From Streptomyces abyssalis (GTDB taxonomy: Bacteria; Actinomycetota; Actinomycetes; Streptomycetales; Streptomycetaceae), in NCBI RefSeq assembly GCF_001751365.1, contig NZ_LJGT01000038.1, positions 597,540-661,539 of the forward strand: a stretch of DNA of 64,000 nt, written 5' to 3'. The stretch's first letter is position 1. The number at the start of each line of letters is the position of its first letter. Below the pieces are notes generated by a model. That model was not told the origin of the DNA. It saw nothing but the letters and a program-made list of their open reading frames with translations, and made no database searches. Position numbers and translations under genes: made by a program. Positions 9,008-19,244 of the stretch are shown one piece after another.

Positions 9008-9913
9008 ATGGCCACCGGTTCCCCCTTCCGCCCTGCTGCGAACGCGCCGCGTTCCCGGCCCGTGGGCAACGTGACGCGCGGGACCACCGGCCCCAACCGG
9101 CTGCGGCGCATGGACCGCTGGATAGCCGCCGTACACGCGCCGGCGTTGCGCCGCTCGCTCCCCCGGGGCCCGCAGCCCGGGCAGGACCGTCCCGGGTGGG
9201 ACAGGGACCGTCCCGGGTGGGACGCCCGGTCCCCGCTGGCCGTCGATCTCGGCTTCGGGGCCGCGCCCTGGACGGCCGTCGAACTGCTGCAGCGGCTGCG
9301 GAAGGTCCGTACGGACGTGTGCGTGGCCGGTGTCGAGATCGACCCCGAGCGGGTCGCGTCCGCGCTCCCGTACGAACGTGACGGACTGACCTTCCTGCAC
9401 GGCGGCTTCGAGGTGCCGCTGCCGGGCGGTGTGCGGCCCGTACTGATCCGCGCCGCCAACGTGCTGCGCCAGTACGACGAGGCGGAGGTCGCCGCGGTAT
9501 GGGCCCGCCTGTGCGGGCGGCTCGCAGCACCGGACGGGCTGCTGGTCGACGGCACCTGCGACGAGATCGGACGCCGCCATGTGTGGGTGGCGCTGGGACC
9601 CGAGGGGCCCCGTACGGTCACCTTCGCCGCCCGGCTGGGGTCGCTCACGGCGCCGTCCGACCTGGCGGAGCGGCTGCCGAAGGCGCTGATCCACCGCAAC
9701 GTCCCGGGAGAGCCGGTGCACGCGTTCCTCCGCGACTTCGACCGGGCCTGGGCGACGGCGGCGCCGTACGGCGCGCTGAGCGCGCGGCAGCGCTGGATGA
9801 CGGCGGTGCGGGCACTGTCGGGTACCTGGCCCGTGACGGGAGGACCGCACCGCTGGCGTCAGGGCGAGGTCACCGTGAGCTGGGATGCGCTCGCCCCGCG
9901 GGGCGGCGGTTGA
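9008..9913 (+). CDS. Class I SAM-dependent methyltransferase-like protein
   Basis: 301 residues. The SAM-binding motif I is [10 protein letters not shown] near residue 80, followed by [12 protein letters not shown] (acidic loop) and a [14 protein letters not shown] strand. The target is unknown. The ATG at 9008 is used; an upstream extension lacks domain content. A 21-bp in-frame duplication at 9184-9223 encodes DRPGWDR twice just before motif I. The gene is divergent from mshA and convergent with the DUF2267 gene. Confidence 0.8.
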   Translation: MATGSPFRPAANAPRSRPVGNVTRGTTGPNRLRRMDRWIAAVHAPALRRSLPRGPQPGQDRPGWDRDRPGWDARSPLAVDLGFGAAPWTAVELLQRLRKVRTDVCVAGVEIDPERVASALPYERDGLTFLHGGFEVPLPGGVRPVLIRAANVLRQYDEAEVAAVWARLCGRLAAPDGLLVDGTCDEIGRRHVWVALGPEGPRTVTFAARLGSLTAPSDLAERLPKALIHRNVPGEPVHAFLRDFDRAWATAAPYGALSARQRWMTAVRALSGTWPVTGGPHRWRQGEVTVSWDALAPRGGG

Positions 9914-9980
9914 CGCTGACAGGGGACGGCTGACGGCTGACGGCTGACGAGTAGGCGATATCGGATGACGGATATCGGAT

Positions 9981-10021
9981 GACGGCTGACAGATAACAGA
10001 TGGCGAAATCTGTCAGCCGTC
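9981..10021. terminator. Bidirectional terminator-type hairpin inside a repeat-rich convergent gap
   Basis: GACGGCTGACAGAT (9981-9994) is perfectly complementary to ATCTGTCAGCCGTC (10008-10021) with a 13-nt loop. It sits between the ends of two convergent genes. On its left are several GGCTGAC/GGATGAC copies, and on its right CTGTCACC/CTGTCATCC copies that can form alternative pairings. Confidence 0.75.
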
Positions 10022-10076
10022 ACCTGTCACCTGTCATCCGTCAGCCACGCTCCGGCCCGGCTCCCCACCGGGCCCC

Positions 10077-10475
10077 TCAGGCCGCGTGCAGCAGCTGCCC
10101 ACGTCCGAAGAGCAGTGCGTAGCCCTCCGGGAGATCGGCGAGAACCTGGTCTGTCAGGTCGTCGCCGCACACCTCTGCCAGCACCGCCAGCACCGAGCTG
10201 ACGTCCCAGCGAGCGGTGGCGGACGTAGCCCCGTCGAGACGGCGCGCGACGGTCTCGACGAACTCGGCGGCCGTCAGCGGCTTCGTCGCGGGCAGCTGGT
10301 ACCTCAGCGTCTCGGCGGCCGTCGCGGGCAGCCGCCCGGCGACGCGCTCGCGGACGCCGTTCGTCAGGTGGCCGCCGAGGGCCGAGAGAACAACTCGGAT
10401 GACCTGCTTCGTCTCCGCGTCCGTCGCGTAGCGGCCGTACTCACGGACCCGGGTCACGAGTTCGTTCCACTGCAT
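10077..10475 (-). CDS. DUF2267 domain protein
   Basis: 132 residues from MQWNELVTRVREYG, made of helical repeats typical of DUF2267, such as AETLRYQLPATKPLTAAEF and VLADLPEGYALLFGRG. Function is not established; members are often found beside stress proteins. An AAAGGAAAGGG tract about 9 bp before the ATG supports the start. It follows hsp20 on the same strand, with a gap of about 140 bp, so the two could be co-transcribed in a stress response. Confidence 0.88.
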   Translation of the reverse strand: MQWNELVTRVREYGRYATDAETKQVIRVVLSALGGHLTNGVRERVAGRLPATAAETLRYQLPATKPLTAAEFVETVARRLDGATSATARWDVSSVLAVLAEVCGDDLTDQVLADLPEGYALLFGRGQLLHAA

Positions 10476-10614
10476 ACCTGTCCGTCCCTTTCCTTTCATG
10501 AGGCTGGCCTGAGTGGCCGCCCTCCGTAGTGCCCGGAGAGCGGCCACCCGATGTGCGGCAGAGGGGAATGTCACAGAGCGCCCCGGCTCTGCCACGGAGT
10601 CGTCGGCCCGGCTG

Positions 10615-11064
10615 TCAGCCGGTGAGCTGCCGGTCGGACCCTTCCCCTACCTGCTGAGGGGAGCCCCCACCTCCGCTGATCTCGATCTTGCGGGGCTTCG
10701 CCTTCTCGGCCACCGGGATGCGGACGGTCAGGACGCCTGCGTCGTACGCGGCGTCGATCCGGTCGGCATCCAGGGTTTCACCGAGGAAGAGCTGGCGGCT
10801 GAACTGGCCCGCGGGACGCTCCGCGGCAATCAGCTCCGCACCCTCGGGAGCGGGCGAGCGGCGCTCCGCGTGGACGGTGAGCACGTTCCTCTCCACGTCC
10901 AGATCGATGCTCTCGGGGGCGACCCCCGGCAGATCGAAGTGGATCACGAATTCGTCGCCGGAGCGGTAGGCCTCGATCGGCATGCCCGCGGGCCGTGCCC
11001 GCGTCCCGAAGACCTGCTGGGTGAGGCGGTCGAAGTCCCGGAACGGGTCGGTGCGCATGAGCAT
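10615..11064 (-). CDS. Hsp20 / alpha-crystallin small heat-shock protein
   Basis: ATP-independent holdase of 149 residues. The alpha-crystallin domain spans about residues 40-130 ([13 protein letters not shown] through [19 protein letters not shown]). GGAAGGAG lies directly against an ATG at 11071-11073 but 9 bp before the ATG at 11062-11064, so the latter (MLMRTDPF) is the likelier start. The C terminus, [14 protein letters not shown], is encoded by a copy of the GC-rich palindrome family (AGGGG/CCCCT arms, 10644-10661). That suggests the tail was extended by element insertion. Confidence 0.93.
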   Translation of the reverse strand: MLMRTDPFRDFDRLTQQVFGTRARPAGMPIEAYRSGDEFVIHFDLPGVAPESIDLDVERNVLTVHAERRSPAPEGAELIAAERPAGQFSRQLFLGETLDADRIDAAYDAGVLTVRIPVAEKAKPRKIEISGGGGSPQQVGEGSDRQLTG

Positions 11065-11117
11065 CACGGTCATCTCCTTCCATGGATTGCACTTCCGTGC
11101 GATGCCCTGTGCTTTCT

Positions 11118-11147
11118 TATATACCTCAACCCAAGGAAAGTTGACAA
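11118..11147 (-). promoter_or_regulatory. Predicted hsp20 promoter
   Basis: On the minus strand, TTGTCA and TATATA are separated by 18 bp, an unusually AT-rich sigma-70-like promoter for this genome. A start site about 45 nt before the ATG is implied. GTTGA and TCAAC half-sites alternate across 11126-11163, overlapping both promoter boxes. They could bind a heat-shock repressor, but they match neither CIRCE nor the HspR consensus closely. Confidence 0.6.
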
Positions 11148-11177
11148 CATGAGACTCAACCAAGCTCTCTCACCAGC

Positions 11178-12323
11178 TCAGAGGGCCTGTCCTGCTGTTT
11201 CGCGCTTGCCACTCTCCACCTGCTGCCACAGCTTGCGGAACTCCTGGCGGGCCGCCTCCGCCTCCTGGCGCTGCCCGGCGTGCAGCACACCGAGCGCGTA
11301 CGCCGTGGCGGGTGCGATACGGGGCGTGCGGGCCGCCGTGGCCGCGGCCTCGGCCGCCTCCACCGCGTCGCGGTGCCGGTCGAGCGCGGTGCTCGCCGCC
11401 GCGAGCCGCTGCGCAGGACCGTCCGCCTCCCGCGTGCCGACGCCGCCTTCGCCGCCTCCCTCACCGCCGGGCCCCGCGCCGGACCCCGCGCCCCGGCCGG
11501 CGTCCGTCCGGACCACGTCCGGACCGGCGCCCGCGGGCGGCGCCCCCGCCGCGTACAGCACCTCCTGCGCGTACCGGTGGTGCCGCAGCAGTATCCGCAC
11601 CTCGAACCAGGCCGCGTCCTGCCTGCTCTGCGCGTCGTGGCCGCCCCGCCCCTCCGGCGCCGTCGGCGCCGCCGGAATCCGCCCGGTACGGGGCAGCGCC
11701 TCGACGGCGCCCACGAGACGCTCCCGCGCCCGTTCCGCCAGTGGTACGAGCACCGCACCGGCCCGCCCCCGTGGCGCGTCAGCCGCGAACGGGACCTCGT
11801 AGGCCAGTACGGCCACCGCGTCCGCGACGGCGTGGAAGCGGGAGGAGACCAGAGTCTCCAGCGCGGCCGAATGCGCTCTGCTGCGGGCCAGCGTGTGCTG
11901 CCGTTCCAGCAGCGCCGCCGCACGGTCGCCGCCCACGCCCTCCACCGCGAGCCGGTGCAGCGCCGCGAGCAGCCGGGCCTGACGCGCGCCGCAGCGGTAT
12001 TCGCGGGCCAGCGTGCCGGAGAGCCGGCGCAGCTCGCCGCTCAGCTCGTCCGCCCAGGCGGCGTCCACGAGCGGACGGTACGTGAGGAGGGCCGAGCCGA
12101 TACGCCGGGACGCAGCGCGCAGCTGACGTACCGCCTCGGCCGCCGCCGGCGCGGTCTGTGCGCTGCCCGCGCTCTCCTCGTGCATGCGCAGGCTGCGTAG
12201 GAAGTCGGCAGCCCAGGCGTGCAGACACCCGCTGAGCACCTCCGCGGCGTCCGCCGTCTCCAGCGCGGCCGCCGGCACGGCGGGACCGGTGGGCCCGGCG
12301 AGCCCGCCCGCTTGTCCCCTCAC
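11178..12323 (-). CDS. CHAD domain protein
   Basis: 381 residues, mostly helical and rich in Arg, Ala and Leu. It has conserved histidine-containing helices (AVRQLRAASRRIGSALLTYR, RILLRHHRYAQEVLY) typical of CHAD domains, which bind polyphosphate. A Gly/Glu-rich linker interrupts the C-terminal third. The start is uncertain: GTG at 12323 is preferred, while a TTG at 12359 would add 12 residues. It lies downstream of ppk on the same strand, a pairing that fits a polyphosphate-associated role. Confidence 0.85.
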   Translation of the reverse strand: MRGQAGGLAGPTGPAVPAAALETADAAEVLSGCLHAWAADFLRSLRMHEESAGSAQTAPAAAEAVRQLRAASRRIGSALLTYRPLVDAAWADELSGELRRLSGTLAREYRCGARQARLLAALHRLAVEGVGGDRAAALLERQHTLARSRAHSAALETLVSSRFHAVADAVAVLAYEVPFAADAPRGRAGAVLVPLAERARERLVGAVEALPRTGRIPAAPTAPEGRGGHDAQSRQDAAWFEVRILLRHHRYAQEVLYAAGAPPAGAGPDVVRTDAGRGAGSGAGPGGEGGGEGGVGTREADGPAQRLAAASTALDRHRDAVEAAEAAATAARTPRIAPATAYALGVLHAGQRQEAEAARQEFRKLWQQVESGKRETAGQAL

Positions 12324-12533
12324 GGCTCCGTCACCCCCATCACCCCCGTCACTCCGCAAATCCGTGACTCCGAACTCCGAAACGAAACTCCGAAACTCCG
12401 AAACCTGCCCGTCCGCCCGCCCGCCTGCCTGTCCGTCCGCCTGCTCGTCCGCCCGTCTGCTCGTCCTTCCGGCACCGCCGGCCTGTCCCGTCCGCTCCGC
12501 CGGACCCGCCCGTCCCGCCTTCAGTCCGGCCCC

Positions 12534-14852
12534 TCAGCCGGGCGCAGGCCCGCGCCGCCGCCTGCGGCCCTCGATCAGCGACTCCTGGATGTTGCGCAGC
12601 GGCTGCCCCTCCGCGTCGTGTGCGTGCCGCGTCCACCCGCCGTCCGGGCCGAGGTGCCAGGAGGCGGTGTCGTCGGCCATTCCGGTCTCCAGCAGCCTCG
12701 TCAGCGACGCCCGGTGTGCGGGGTCCGGCACGCGCACGAGCGCTTCGATGCGGCGGTCCAGATTGCGGTGCATCATGTCGGCGCTGCCGAGCCAGACCTC
12801 CGGATCGCCTCCGTTCGCGAACGCGAAGATCCGTGAGTGTTCCAGGAAGCGTCCGAGGATGCTGCGCACCCGCACCGTCTCGCTCAGTCCCTCGACTCCC
12901 GGCCGCAGCGCGCAGATTCCGCGCACCCACAGGTCGACGGGCACTCCGGCGCGCGAGGCCCGGTAGAGCGCGTCGATGACGGTCTCGTCGACCATCGAGT
13001 TGAGCTTGAAACGCACGTACGCCGGCTCTCCCGCCCGGTGGCGGCGGATCTCCCGGTGGATGCGCGAGACCAGTCCGTCCCGCAGCGACGTGGGGGCGAC
13101 GAGCAGCCGCCGGTAGGACTCGCGCCGCGAGTAGCCGGAGAGCCGGTTGAAGAGGTCGGAGAGGTCCGCGCCGACCTGCTGGTCGGCGGTGAGCAGCCCC
13201 AGGTCCTCGTACAGCCGTGCCGTCTTCGGGTGGTAGTTGCCGGTGCCGACGTGCGCGTAGCGGACCAGCGTCTCGCCCTCCTGCCGCACCACCAGCGAGA
13301 ACTTGCCGTGCGTCTTGAGCCCTACGAGCCCGTGCACCACGTGGCACCCGGACTCCTCCAGCTTCCGCGCCCACTTGATGTTGGCCTGCTCGTCGAAGCG
13401 TGCCTTGATCTCGACGAGCACCAGCACCTGCTTGCCCGACTCGGCGGCGTCTATGAGGGCGTCCACGATCGGTGAGTCGCCGGAGGTGCGGTAGAGCGTC
13501 TGCTTGATCGCGAGTACGTCGGGGTCCGCCGCCGCCTGCTCCAGGAACGCCTGCACGGAGGTGGAGAAGGAGTCGTAGGGGTGGTGCAGGAGTACGTCTC
13601 GCTCGCGCAGCGCGGCGAAGATGTCCGGCGGCTGGGCCGACTCCACCTGCGCAAGCCCGCGCTGCGTGCCCGCCACGAACTTCGGGTACTTAAGGTCCGG
13701 CCGGTCCATGGCGGGGACGATCCCGGACAGCCCCGTCAGGTCCAGCGGGCCCGGCAGCGGATAGACCTCGGCCTCGGAGACGTTCAGCTCGCGCACCAGC
13801 AGATCCAGTACGTACGGGTCGATCGACTCCTCGACCTCCAGTCGCACCGGAGGGCCGAAGCGGCGGCGCAGCAGCTCCTTCTCCAGGGCCTGGAGGAGGT
13901 TCTCGACGTCGTCCTCCTCGACCTCCAGGTCCTCGTTGCGCGTCACCCGGAACATGTGGTGCCCCAGCACCTCCATGCCCGGGAACAGCTCCTCCAGGTG
14001 CGCGGCGATGACGTCCTCGACGGGGACGTACCTGTGCGGCGAGGCCTCCAGGAAGCGGGCCAGCAGCGGCGGAACCTTCACACGTGCGAAGTGCTGGTGC
14101 CCGCTGACCGGGTTGCGCACGACGACGGCGAGGTTGAGCGAGAGCCCCGAGATGTACGGGAAGGGGTGGGCCGGGTCGACCGCCAGCGGCGTCAGCACCG
14201 GATAGATCCGCTGCCGGAAGAGCGTGAAGAGCCGGGCCTGCTCCTTCTCGGTCAGCCCGTCCCAGCGGATCAGGTGCAGGTCCTCCGCGGCGAGTGCCGG
14301 GGAGATGTCCCGCTGGTAGCAGTCCGCGTGCCGCGCCATCAGTTCGCGCGAGCGCGTCCAGATCTGCTCCAGCGCCTCGCGCGGCTGCAGCCCCGAGGCG
14401 GAGCGTGTGGCGACGCCGGTCGCGATGCGGCGCTTGAGGCCGGCGACGCGGACCATGAAGAACTCGTCCAGGTTGCCGGCGAAGATCGCGAGGAAGTTGG
14501 CGCGCTCCAGCAGCGGCACGTCCTCGTCCTCGGCGAGCTCCAGCACGCGCTCGTTGAAGGCGAGCCAGCTGCGCTCACGGTCGAGGAAGCGGTCCAGGGG
14601 AAGATCGTCCGGTGCGCCTTCCGAGGAGAGCGCATCGGCCGCGATGTCGGGGTCGGAGTCGAGGTCCGGGTCCAGGTCGGGCACCGTGCCGCCGCCGGAG
14701 CGGTCGGCGGGTCCCCCCGGGGGTGCGGCGTACGCGACGTCGTGCCGGGCGACGTCGTGCCGGGTCTCGTCGTCGGCGTCGTGATGGTGATCGAAATGGG
14801 GATCGAAGGGGACGGGGGATGCGGATGCGGCACGCGAGGTGGGCTCGCTCAT
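12534..14852 (-). CDS. ppk: Polyphosphate kinase 1
   Basis: Membrane-associated PPK1 (772 residues) that reversibly polymerises the gamma phosphate of ATP into polyphosphate. The order is: N-terminal domain ([32 protein letters not shown]), head domain, then two phospholipase-D-like catalytic domains. [11 protein letters not shown] near residue 513 carries the phosphorylated histidine, and [15 protein letters not shown] near 671 carries the second catalytic histidine. The first 90 residues are a family-atypical His/Asp-rich extension with short repeats ([22 protein letters not shown]). ATG 14852 ([10 protein letters not shown]) is chosen. The CHAD gene follows 210 bp downstream. I could not assign a convincing PhoP box upstream. 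Confidence 0.96.
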   Translation of the reverse strand: MSEPTSRAASASPVPFDPHFDHHHDADDETRHDVARHDVAYAAPPGGPADRSGGGTVPDLDPDLDSDPDIAADALSSEGAPDDLPLDRFLDRERSWLAFNERVLELAEDEDVPLLERANFLAIFAGNLDEFFMVRVAGLKRRIATGVATRSASGLQPREALEQIWTRSRELMARHADCYQRDISPALAAEDLHLIRWDGLTEKEQARLFTLFRQRIYPVLTPLAVDPAHPFPYISGLSLNLAVVVRNPVSGHQHFARVKVPPLLARFLEASPHRYVPVEDVIAAHLEELFPGMEVLGHHMFRVTRNEDLEVEEDDVENLLQALEKELLRRRFGPPVRLEVEESIDPYVLDLLVRELNVSEAEVYPLPGPLDLTGLSGIVPAMDRPDLKYPKFVAGTQRGLAQVESAQPPDIFAALRERDVLLHHPYDSFSTSVQAFLEQAAADPDVLAIKQTLYRTSGDSPIVDALIDAAESGKQVLVLVEIKARFDEQANIKWARKLEESGCHVVHGLVGLKTHGKFSLVVRQEGETLVRYAHVGTGNYHPKTARLYEDLGLLTADQQVGADLSDLFNRLSGYSRRESYRRLLVAPTSLRDGLVSRIHREIRRHRAGEPAYVRFKLNSMVDETVIDALYRASRAGVPVDLWVRGICALRPGVEGLSETVRVRSILGRFLEHSRIFAFANGGDPEVWLGSADMMHRNLDRRIEALVRVPDPAHRASLTRLLETGMADDTASWHLGPDGGWTRHAHDAEGQPLRNIQESLIEGRRRRRGPAPG

Positions 14853-15006
14853 GGCCCCATTGTTCCCCGCGCGGGTGACGGCGCCAGGGGCACGGAAGCG
14901 ACGAGCGGGGAGTTGCATTCCGTGATGCTCACAAGCTCGTCTTAATCAGCGGTTACGCACACATGGCCACCGGGCGAGCGGCGGACCACCGGCACGTCTT
15001 CCGTAG

Positions 15007-15044
15007 TACGGGTCCGGGGCAGGGCTACGGGTCCGGGGCAGGGC
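15007..15044. repeat. 19-bp perfect tandem duplication upstream of ppk
   Basis: TACGGGTCCGGGGCAGGGC occurs twice head to tail in the roughly 280-bp gap between ppk and mshD. No gene is visible in that gap, which must contain the ppk promoter and the mshD terminator. Confidence 0.8.
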
Positions 15045-15132
15045 CGGGGTGCGGGTCCCGCCCCGCCGAGGACCGCCCACGGGACGGGCACAGCCGGACG
15101 CCGCAGGCGGAGGACGCCGGACGGATGCCGCG

Positions 15133-16038
15133 TCAGCTCTCCGTGCGGTACATCAGGTCCGTCTCGTACGTCGCGAAGCCCAGCCGCTCGTAGACGCTCA
15201 CCGCCGCGAAGTTGTCCGCGTCGACATAGAGCATCGCCGTGGGCAGCCCGCGGTCCAGCTCCAGGTGGCGCAGGCCGATCGCTGTGAGGGCCTTGCCCAG
15301 ACCGCTGCCCTGCGCCTCGGGGGCGACACCGAGCACGTACACCTCGCCGAGCTGCTCCGCGCTGTGCACCTTCGTCCAGTGGAAGCCGACGAGCCTTCCC
15401 TCCCGCTCCGCGAGGAAGAACCCCGACGGGTCGAACCAGGGCTCCCCTTTCCTGTCGTCCAGGTCGCGCTGAGCGAGGCTGCCCTGCTCGGGATGGTGCG
15501 CGAAGGAGGAGGCGTTCAGCGCCAGCCAGGCCGCGTCGTCCTCACCGGGACGGAACGTACGTACGGTCACGCCCTCCGGAAGCACCGGCTCGGGCAGCGG
15601 CGGAGCCTGGCTCTCCGTCAACGGCCGCCGCATCTGGCGCAGTTCGCGGAAGAGGCTGAGCCCGAGCACCTGCGCGAGGTGCCGGGCCGCGGGGTGGCCG
15701 CCGTGCGCCCACACACGCAGCCGCTTGCCGGACTCCTTCAGCAGCGCCTGCCCGAGCTGCCGTCCGTAGCCGCGCCCGCGGTGCGAAGGGTGCACGGCCA
15801 GCTCACCGGTGGGCGGCTCGACGGGTTCGGTGTCCTCGAGCTGTGCGTAGCCGACGAGCTCGCCGTCCCTGCGCAGCAGAAGATGCCGTACACCGGGCCG
15901 CCGGCCGCCGCGGAGCTGGAGCCGGCCCTGCTCGGAGAGGGGGGACTGCCCGTCCGTACGGGCCGACTCGTCGATCAGCAACTGCACGTCCCGTACGACC
16001 TCGGCCGACGCCTCGTCCACAACCACCACGTCGCTCAT
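15133..16038 (-). CDS. mshD: Mycothiol synthase MshD
   Basis: Last step of mycothiol synthesis: acetylates Cys-GlcN-Ins with acetyl-CoA. 301 residues, two GNAT domains. The N-terminal domain has HPSHRGRGYGRQL. The C-terminal catalytic domain has GEVYVLGVAPEAQGSGLGKA and LYVDADNFAAVSVYERLGF. The length and this double-GNAT layout are specific to MshD. ATG 16038 (MSDVVVVDEAS) is used, with only a weak ribosome site. The upstream gene encodes an FMN reductase, with a gap of about 105 bp. Confidence 0.95.
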   Translation of the reverse strand: MSDVVVVDEASAEVVRDVQLLIDESARTDGQSPLSEQGRLQLRGGRRPGVRHLLLRRDGELVGYAQLEDTEPVEPPTGELAVHPSHRGRGYGRQLGQALLKESGKRLRVWAHGGHPAARHLAQVLGLSLFRELRQMRRPLTESQAPPLPEPVLPEGVTVRTFRPGEDDAAWLALNASSFAHHPEQGSLAQRDLDDRKGEPWFDPSGFFLAEREGRLVGFHWTKVHSAEQLGEVYVLGVAPEAQGSGLGKALTAIGLRHLELDRGLPTAMLYVDADNFAAVSVYERLGFATYETDLMYRTES

Positions 16039-16143
16039 GGGACACGACCTTACGAGACGCGGGGCGCGCTCCACCTCCCCGCCCGTCGCGAACAAGGCGC
16101 CGAGTGCCCGTGGTTCGCGACGGCGGCCGGGTACGGACAGGTC

Positions 16144-16806
16144 TCAAACAGCCGAACCGTACGGGGACTTCGCGCGCGCCTCACGCAGCGCGCTGCCCCA
16201 CCACTCCAGTTGACGCAGCATCCCCTCGGCGGCGGCGGTGCTCCCCTCGTCGCGGGGACGGCCGCTCTCGTCGAAGCGCTCCCAGGCCATGTGGAAGCTG
16301 AGCGTGTCCCGGACCGTGACGGCGTGCAGTTCGGCGAAGACCTGCCGCAGATGCTCGACGGCCCGCTGCCCGCCGGCCATTCCGCCGTACGAGACGAATC
16401 CCGCGGGCTTGGCCTGCCACTCGGCGTGGAACCAGTCGATGGTGTTCTTCAGCGGAGCGGGGAAACTGTGGTTGTACTCGGGGGTGACGACCACGAAGGC
16501 GTCGGCGGCCTCCAGGCGCCGCGAGAGGGCGCTGTGCACGGCCTTCACGGCGGGCGGCAGCGGCTTGTCGAACTCCGGGAAGGCGACGGGGAGTTCGTGT
16601 TCGGCCTCGGCGAGATCGATGACGTCGACGTCGTAGGCGCCGTGATTCCGTGCCTCTTGGGCGAACCATTCCGAGACGACCGGCCCGAACCGGCCCTCCC
16701 GGACGCTGCCGATGATGACGGCGAGGCGCAGAAGGTCCGGCCTGCCCGGTGCCGTGCCGGTCATGCTTGCCGTGCTTGTCATGTTCGCAGTGGTCATGGG
16801 GCTCAT
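16144..16806 (-). CDS. NAD(P)H-dependent FMN reductase family protein
   Basis: Flavodoxin-fold reductase of 220 residues. IIGSVREGRFGPVVSEWF is the phosphate-binding loop, TPEYNHSFPAPLKNTIDW the flavin/NAD(P)H motif, and VSYGGMAGGQRA a later loop. Likely roles are supply of reduced flavin or quinone/azo reduction. GAGGAGAG precedes the ATG at 16806. The N terminus carries a Met/Thr-rich stretch with several alternative ATGs. Confidence 0.9.
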   Translation of the reverse strand: MSPMTTANMTSTASMTGTAPGRPDLLRLAVIIGSVREGRFGPVVSEWFAQEARNHGAYDVDVIDLAEAEHELPVAFPEFDKPLPPAVKAVHSALSRRLEAADAFVVVTPEYNHSFPAPLKNTIDWFHAEWQAKPAGFVSYGGMAGGQRAVEHLRQVFAELHAVTVRDTLSFHMAWERFDESGRPRDEGSTAAAEGMLRQLEWWGSALREARAKSPYGSAV

Positions 16807-16905
16807 GGGGTCTCTCTCCTCGGACTCAGCGGTGATGCGCACGCTGTGCGGCGTGCGGCTGCGGCGGCAGCTGACCCCAGGCTCAAACATGAAGTTAAGT
16901 TGAAG

Positions 16906-18492
16906 TCAAGCCTCTCTCCCCCGGCCGGGTTCCGTGTCGCCACCCGGCCCGGTCCGCTGCCCGTCCCCGGCCCCGCGCTGGTCCCAGTCCCCGGCCCCCG
17001 GCTCCGGCTCCGAACCCGGGGACCGTTCCGGCTCCGGCTCCGGCGAACCCGGCAGGCTCAGCACCGCCACCGTGCCCCCGCCGTCCGCCTGCTCCAGGGC
17101 CACCTCGCCGCCCGACTGCCGCACCGTACGGGCCACGATGGACAGCCCCAGCCCCGACCCCGGAAGCCTCCGCGCGGACGGTGAGCGCCAGAACCGGTCG
17201 AAGACGTACGGCAGTTCCTCCTCATCGACGCCCGGCCCCCGATCGCGCACCCGCAGGACCCCGCCGTGGAGTACCGCCTCGACCACGCCGCCCTCCGGGC
17301 TGAACTTCACCGCGTTGTCCAGGAGGTTGACCACGGAACGCTCCAGTGCTGCCGGCTCACCCCGCACGTACCAGGGTTCGGCCCGCACCACGACCGTGAT
17401 CCCGCCGCTGCGCAGCCGCACCCGTTCCGCCGCCCGCTCGGTGATGTCGTGCAGCGCGATGCCCGCGAGCGGCCCGCCGGTCGGCGGCATCTCGCGTGAC
17501 AGCTCCTGCAAGTCCCCGACGAGCGCGGAGAGTTCGCTCATCTGCGCCCTGACGGACTCCAGCAGCGCCCGCCGGTCCTCCCCCGGCAGCGAGCGCCCCG
17601 TCTCCTCGCTGCGCACGAGCAGTTCGATGTTCGTACGCAGCGAGGTCAGCGGCGTACGCAGCTCGTGCCCCGCGTCGGCGATCAGCTGCTTCTGGAGCTC
17701 ACGGGAGGAGGCCAGCGCCTCGGTCATGGAATTGAACGAACGGGAGAGGCGGGCGATCTCGTCGTCCCCCTCGGCGGGGATGCTCACGCCGAGGTCCTCC
17801 GTACGGGCGATGTGCTCGACGGCGCCGGTGAGCCGGTCGACGGGCCGCAGCCCCGCCCGCGCGAGCACCACGCCCGCGCCCGCCGCCGCGAGCACGCCCG
17901 TACCGCCGACCAGCGCCAGGATCAGGGCGAGGTTCCGCAGCGACCTGTCGGTCTCGGTGAGCGGCCGTGCCACCGACACGGCGAGGTCCGTGCCCTCGAC
18001 GGGCGTGGTCAGCACCCGGTAGTCGGTGCCGGAGCCGTCCTCGCTGCGTGAGGTGTGCACCGCTTCGTCCTGGCGGTGCTCGGCCACGCGTTCGTCGCTC
18101 GGCGAGACCCCCAGCCTGCTGCCGACGATCACGCAGCTCTTGCCGTCCCGGTCGACGACCTGGACCGTCGCGTCGAAGGGGTTCGGGGCGCGTTCGTCCG
18201 CCGGCGAGCACTGGCCCGAGCTGAGCTGCCCCACGACGAAGCTGGGGTCGACGCGGCTGTTGTTGCGCAGCGACTCGTCCAGCGAACCGATCAGCTGTGC
18301 CCGTACGAGGAACCAGCAGGCCGTCGCGCACGCCGCCACCGCCAGCGCCACCGTCACGGCCGCCAGCATGGCCAGCCGTGAGCGCAGCGCGGGCGCCCGC
18401 AGGCGCCTTCTCCCCCGCGGGGTCTCCGCGCGCCCGGCCCTCGCCTCCAGCGGGTCGCGGCGCCGCGACCCCGGCATCCGCGGCAGCTTCAC
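16906..18492 (-). CDS. Sensor histidine kinase, MprB-like
   Basis: Membrane kinase of 528 residues. Order: basic N terminus; TM1 near 40-65; extracytoplasmic sensor to about 190; TM2 ([20 protein letters not shown]); HAMP; HisKA with [15 protein letters not shown]; HATPase with [14 protein letters not shown] and [13 protein letters not shown]. The last 50 residues are an unusual Glu/Pro/Gly-rich tail. It starts with GTG overlapping the response-regulator stop by 4 bp (GTGA), so the pair is translationally coupled. MprAB-type systems respond to envelope stress. Confidence 0.92.
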   Translation of the reverse strand: MKLPRMPGSRRRDPLEARAGRAETPRGRRRLRAPALRSRLAMLAAVTVALAVAACATACWFLVRAQLIGSLDESLRNNSRVDPSFVVGQLSSGQCSPADERAPNPFDATVQVVDRDGKSCVIVGSRLGVSPSDERVAEHRQDEAVHTSRSEDGSGTDYRVLTTPVEGTDLAVSVARPLTETDRSLRNLALILALVGGTGVLAAAGAGVVLARAGLRPVDRLTGAVEHIARTEDLGVSIPAEGDDEIARLSRSFNSMTEALASSRELQKQLIADAGHELRTPLTSLRTNIELLVRSEETGRSLPGEDRRALLESVRAQMSELSALVGDLQELSREMPPTGGPLAGIALHDITERAAERVRLRSGGITVVVRAEPWYVRGEPAALERSVVNLLDNAVKFSPEGGVVEAVLHGGVLRVRDRGPGVDEEELPYVFDRFWRSPSARRLPGSGLGLSIVARTVRQSGGEVALEQADGGGTVAVLSLPGSPEPEPERSPGSEPEPGAGDWDQRGAGDGQRTGPGGDTEPGRGREA

Positions 18493-19244
18493 GCCCCGTC
18501 GTCCTTGAGCACGTAGCCCACGCCGCGCACCGTTTGCACGAGGCGCGTCTCACCGCCCGCCTCGGTCTTGCGGCGCAGATACATCACGTACACGTCCAGG
18601 GAGTTGGACGACGGCTCGAAGTCGAAGCCCCAGACGGCCTTGAGGATCTGCTCGCGCGTGAGGACCTGGCGCGGGTGCGAGAGGAACATCTCCAGCAGCA
18701 TGTACTCGGTACGGCTCAGCTCCACCGTGCGCGCGCCCCTGGTCACCTCCATCGTCCCGAGGTCCATGCGCAGGTCGCCGAAGGCGAGGGAGTCCGTGCC
18801 GGGGCCTCCCGCCGCGGCCGCACCCGCGCCCTGGGCGGCGTTCCCGCCGGTGCCGTGCCCCGCGCCCGCCTGCTCCTGCGCGTACGAGGTGCGCCGCAGC
18901 AGCGCCCGTATGCGGGCCAGGAGCTCGTCCAGCTCGAACGGCTTCACGAGGTAGTCGTCGGCGCCCGCGTCCAGGCCCGTGACGCGGTCACCGACCGTGT
19001 CACGGGCGGTCAGCATCAGGATCGGCAGCCGCCTGCCCGAGTCGCGCAGCCGGCGGGCTACGGTCAGCCCGTCCATGCCCGGCATGAGCACGTCGAGCAG
19101 GATCAGGTCAGGCTCGTACGACGCGGTCTTCTCCAGCGCCTCGAATCCGTCCTCGGCGAGTTCGGTCCCGTACCCCTCGAAGGTGAGGCTGCGGCGCAGC
19201 GCGTCACGGACGGCGGGCTCGTCGTCGACGATCAGCACCTTCAT
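18489..19244 (-). CDS. OmpR-family response regulator, MprA-like
   Basis: 251 residues. The receiver has DDE (7-9), phospho-acceptor Asp51 in LLDVLMPG, the switch Thr in MLTARD and Lys in VKPF. The winged-helix domain has [20 protein letters not shown] and [15 protein letters not shown]. The two domains are joined by an unusually long Ala/Gly linker of about 30 residues. ATG 19244 is preferred; an alternative ATG lies three codons upstream. It is the first gene of the pair with the downstream kinase. Confidence 0.93.
   Translation of the reverse strand: MKVLIVDDEPAVRDALRRSLTFEGYGTELAEDGFEALEKTASYEPDLILLDVLMPGMDGLTVARRLRDSGRRLPILMLTARDTVGDRVTGLDAGADDYLVKPFELDELLARIRALLRRTSYAQEQAGAGHGTGGNAAQGAGAAAAGGPGTDSLAFGDLRMDLGTMEVTRGARTVELSRTEYMLLEMFLSHPRQVLTREQILKAVWGFDFEPSSNSLDVYVMYLRRKTEAGGETRLVQTVRGVGYVLKDDGA

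Noticed and set aside
7269..9530. mshA as a protein of over 700 residues starting far upstream
   Set aside because: The extension is Arg/Pro-rich without domain content and overlaps the divergent methyltransferase gene; the GTG at 8699 has a strong ribosome site.
14853..14960. PhoP boxes upstream of ppk
   Set aside because: Known for ppk in Streptomyces, but I could not find two adequate 11-bp repeats here by eye.
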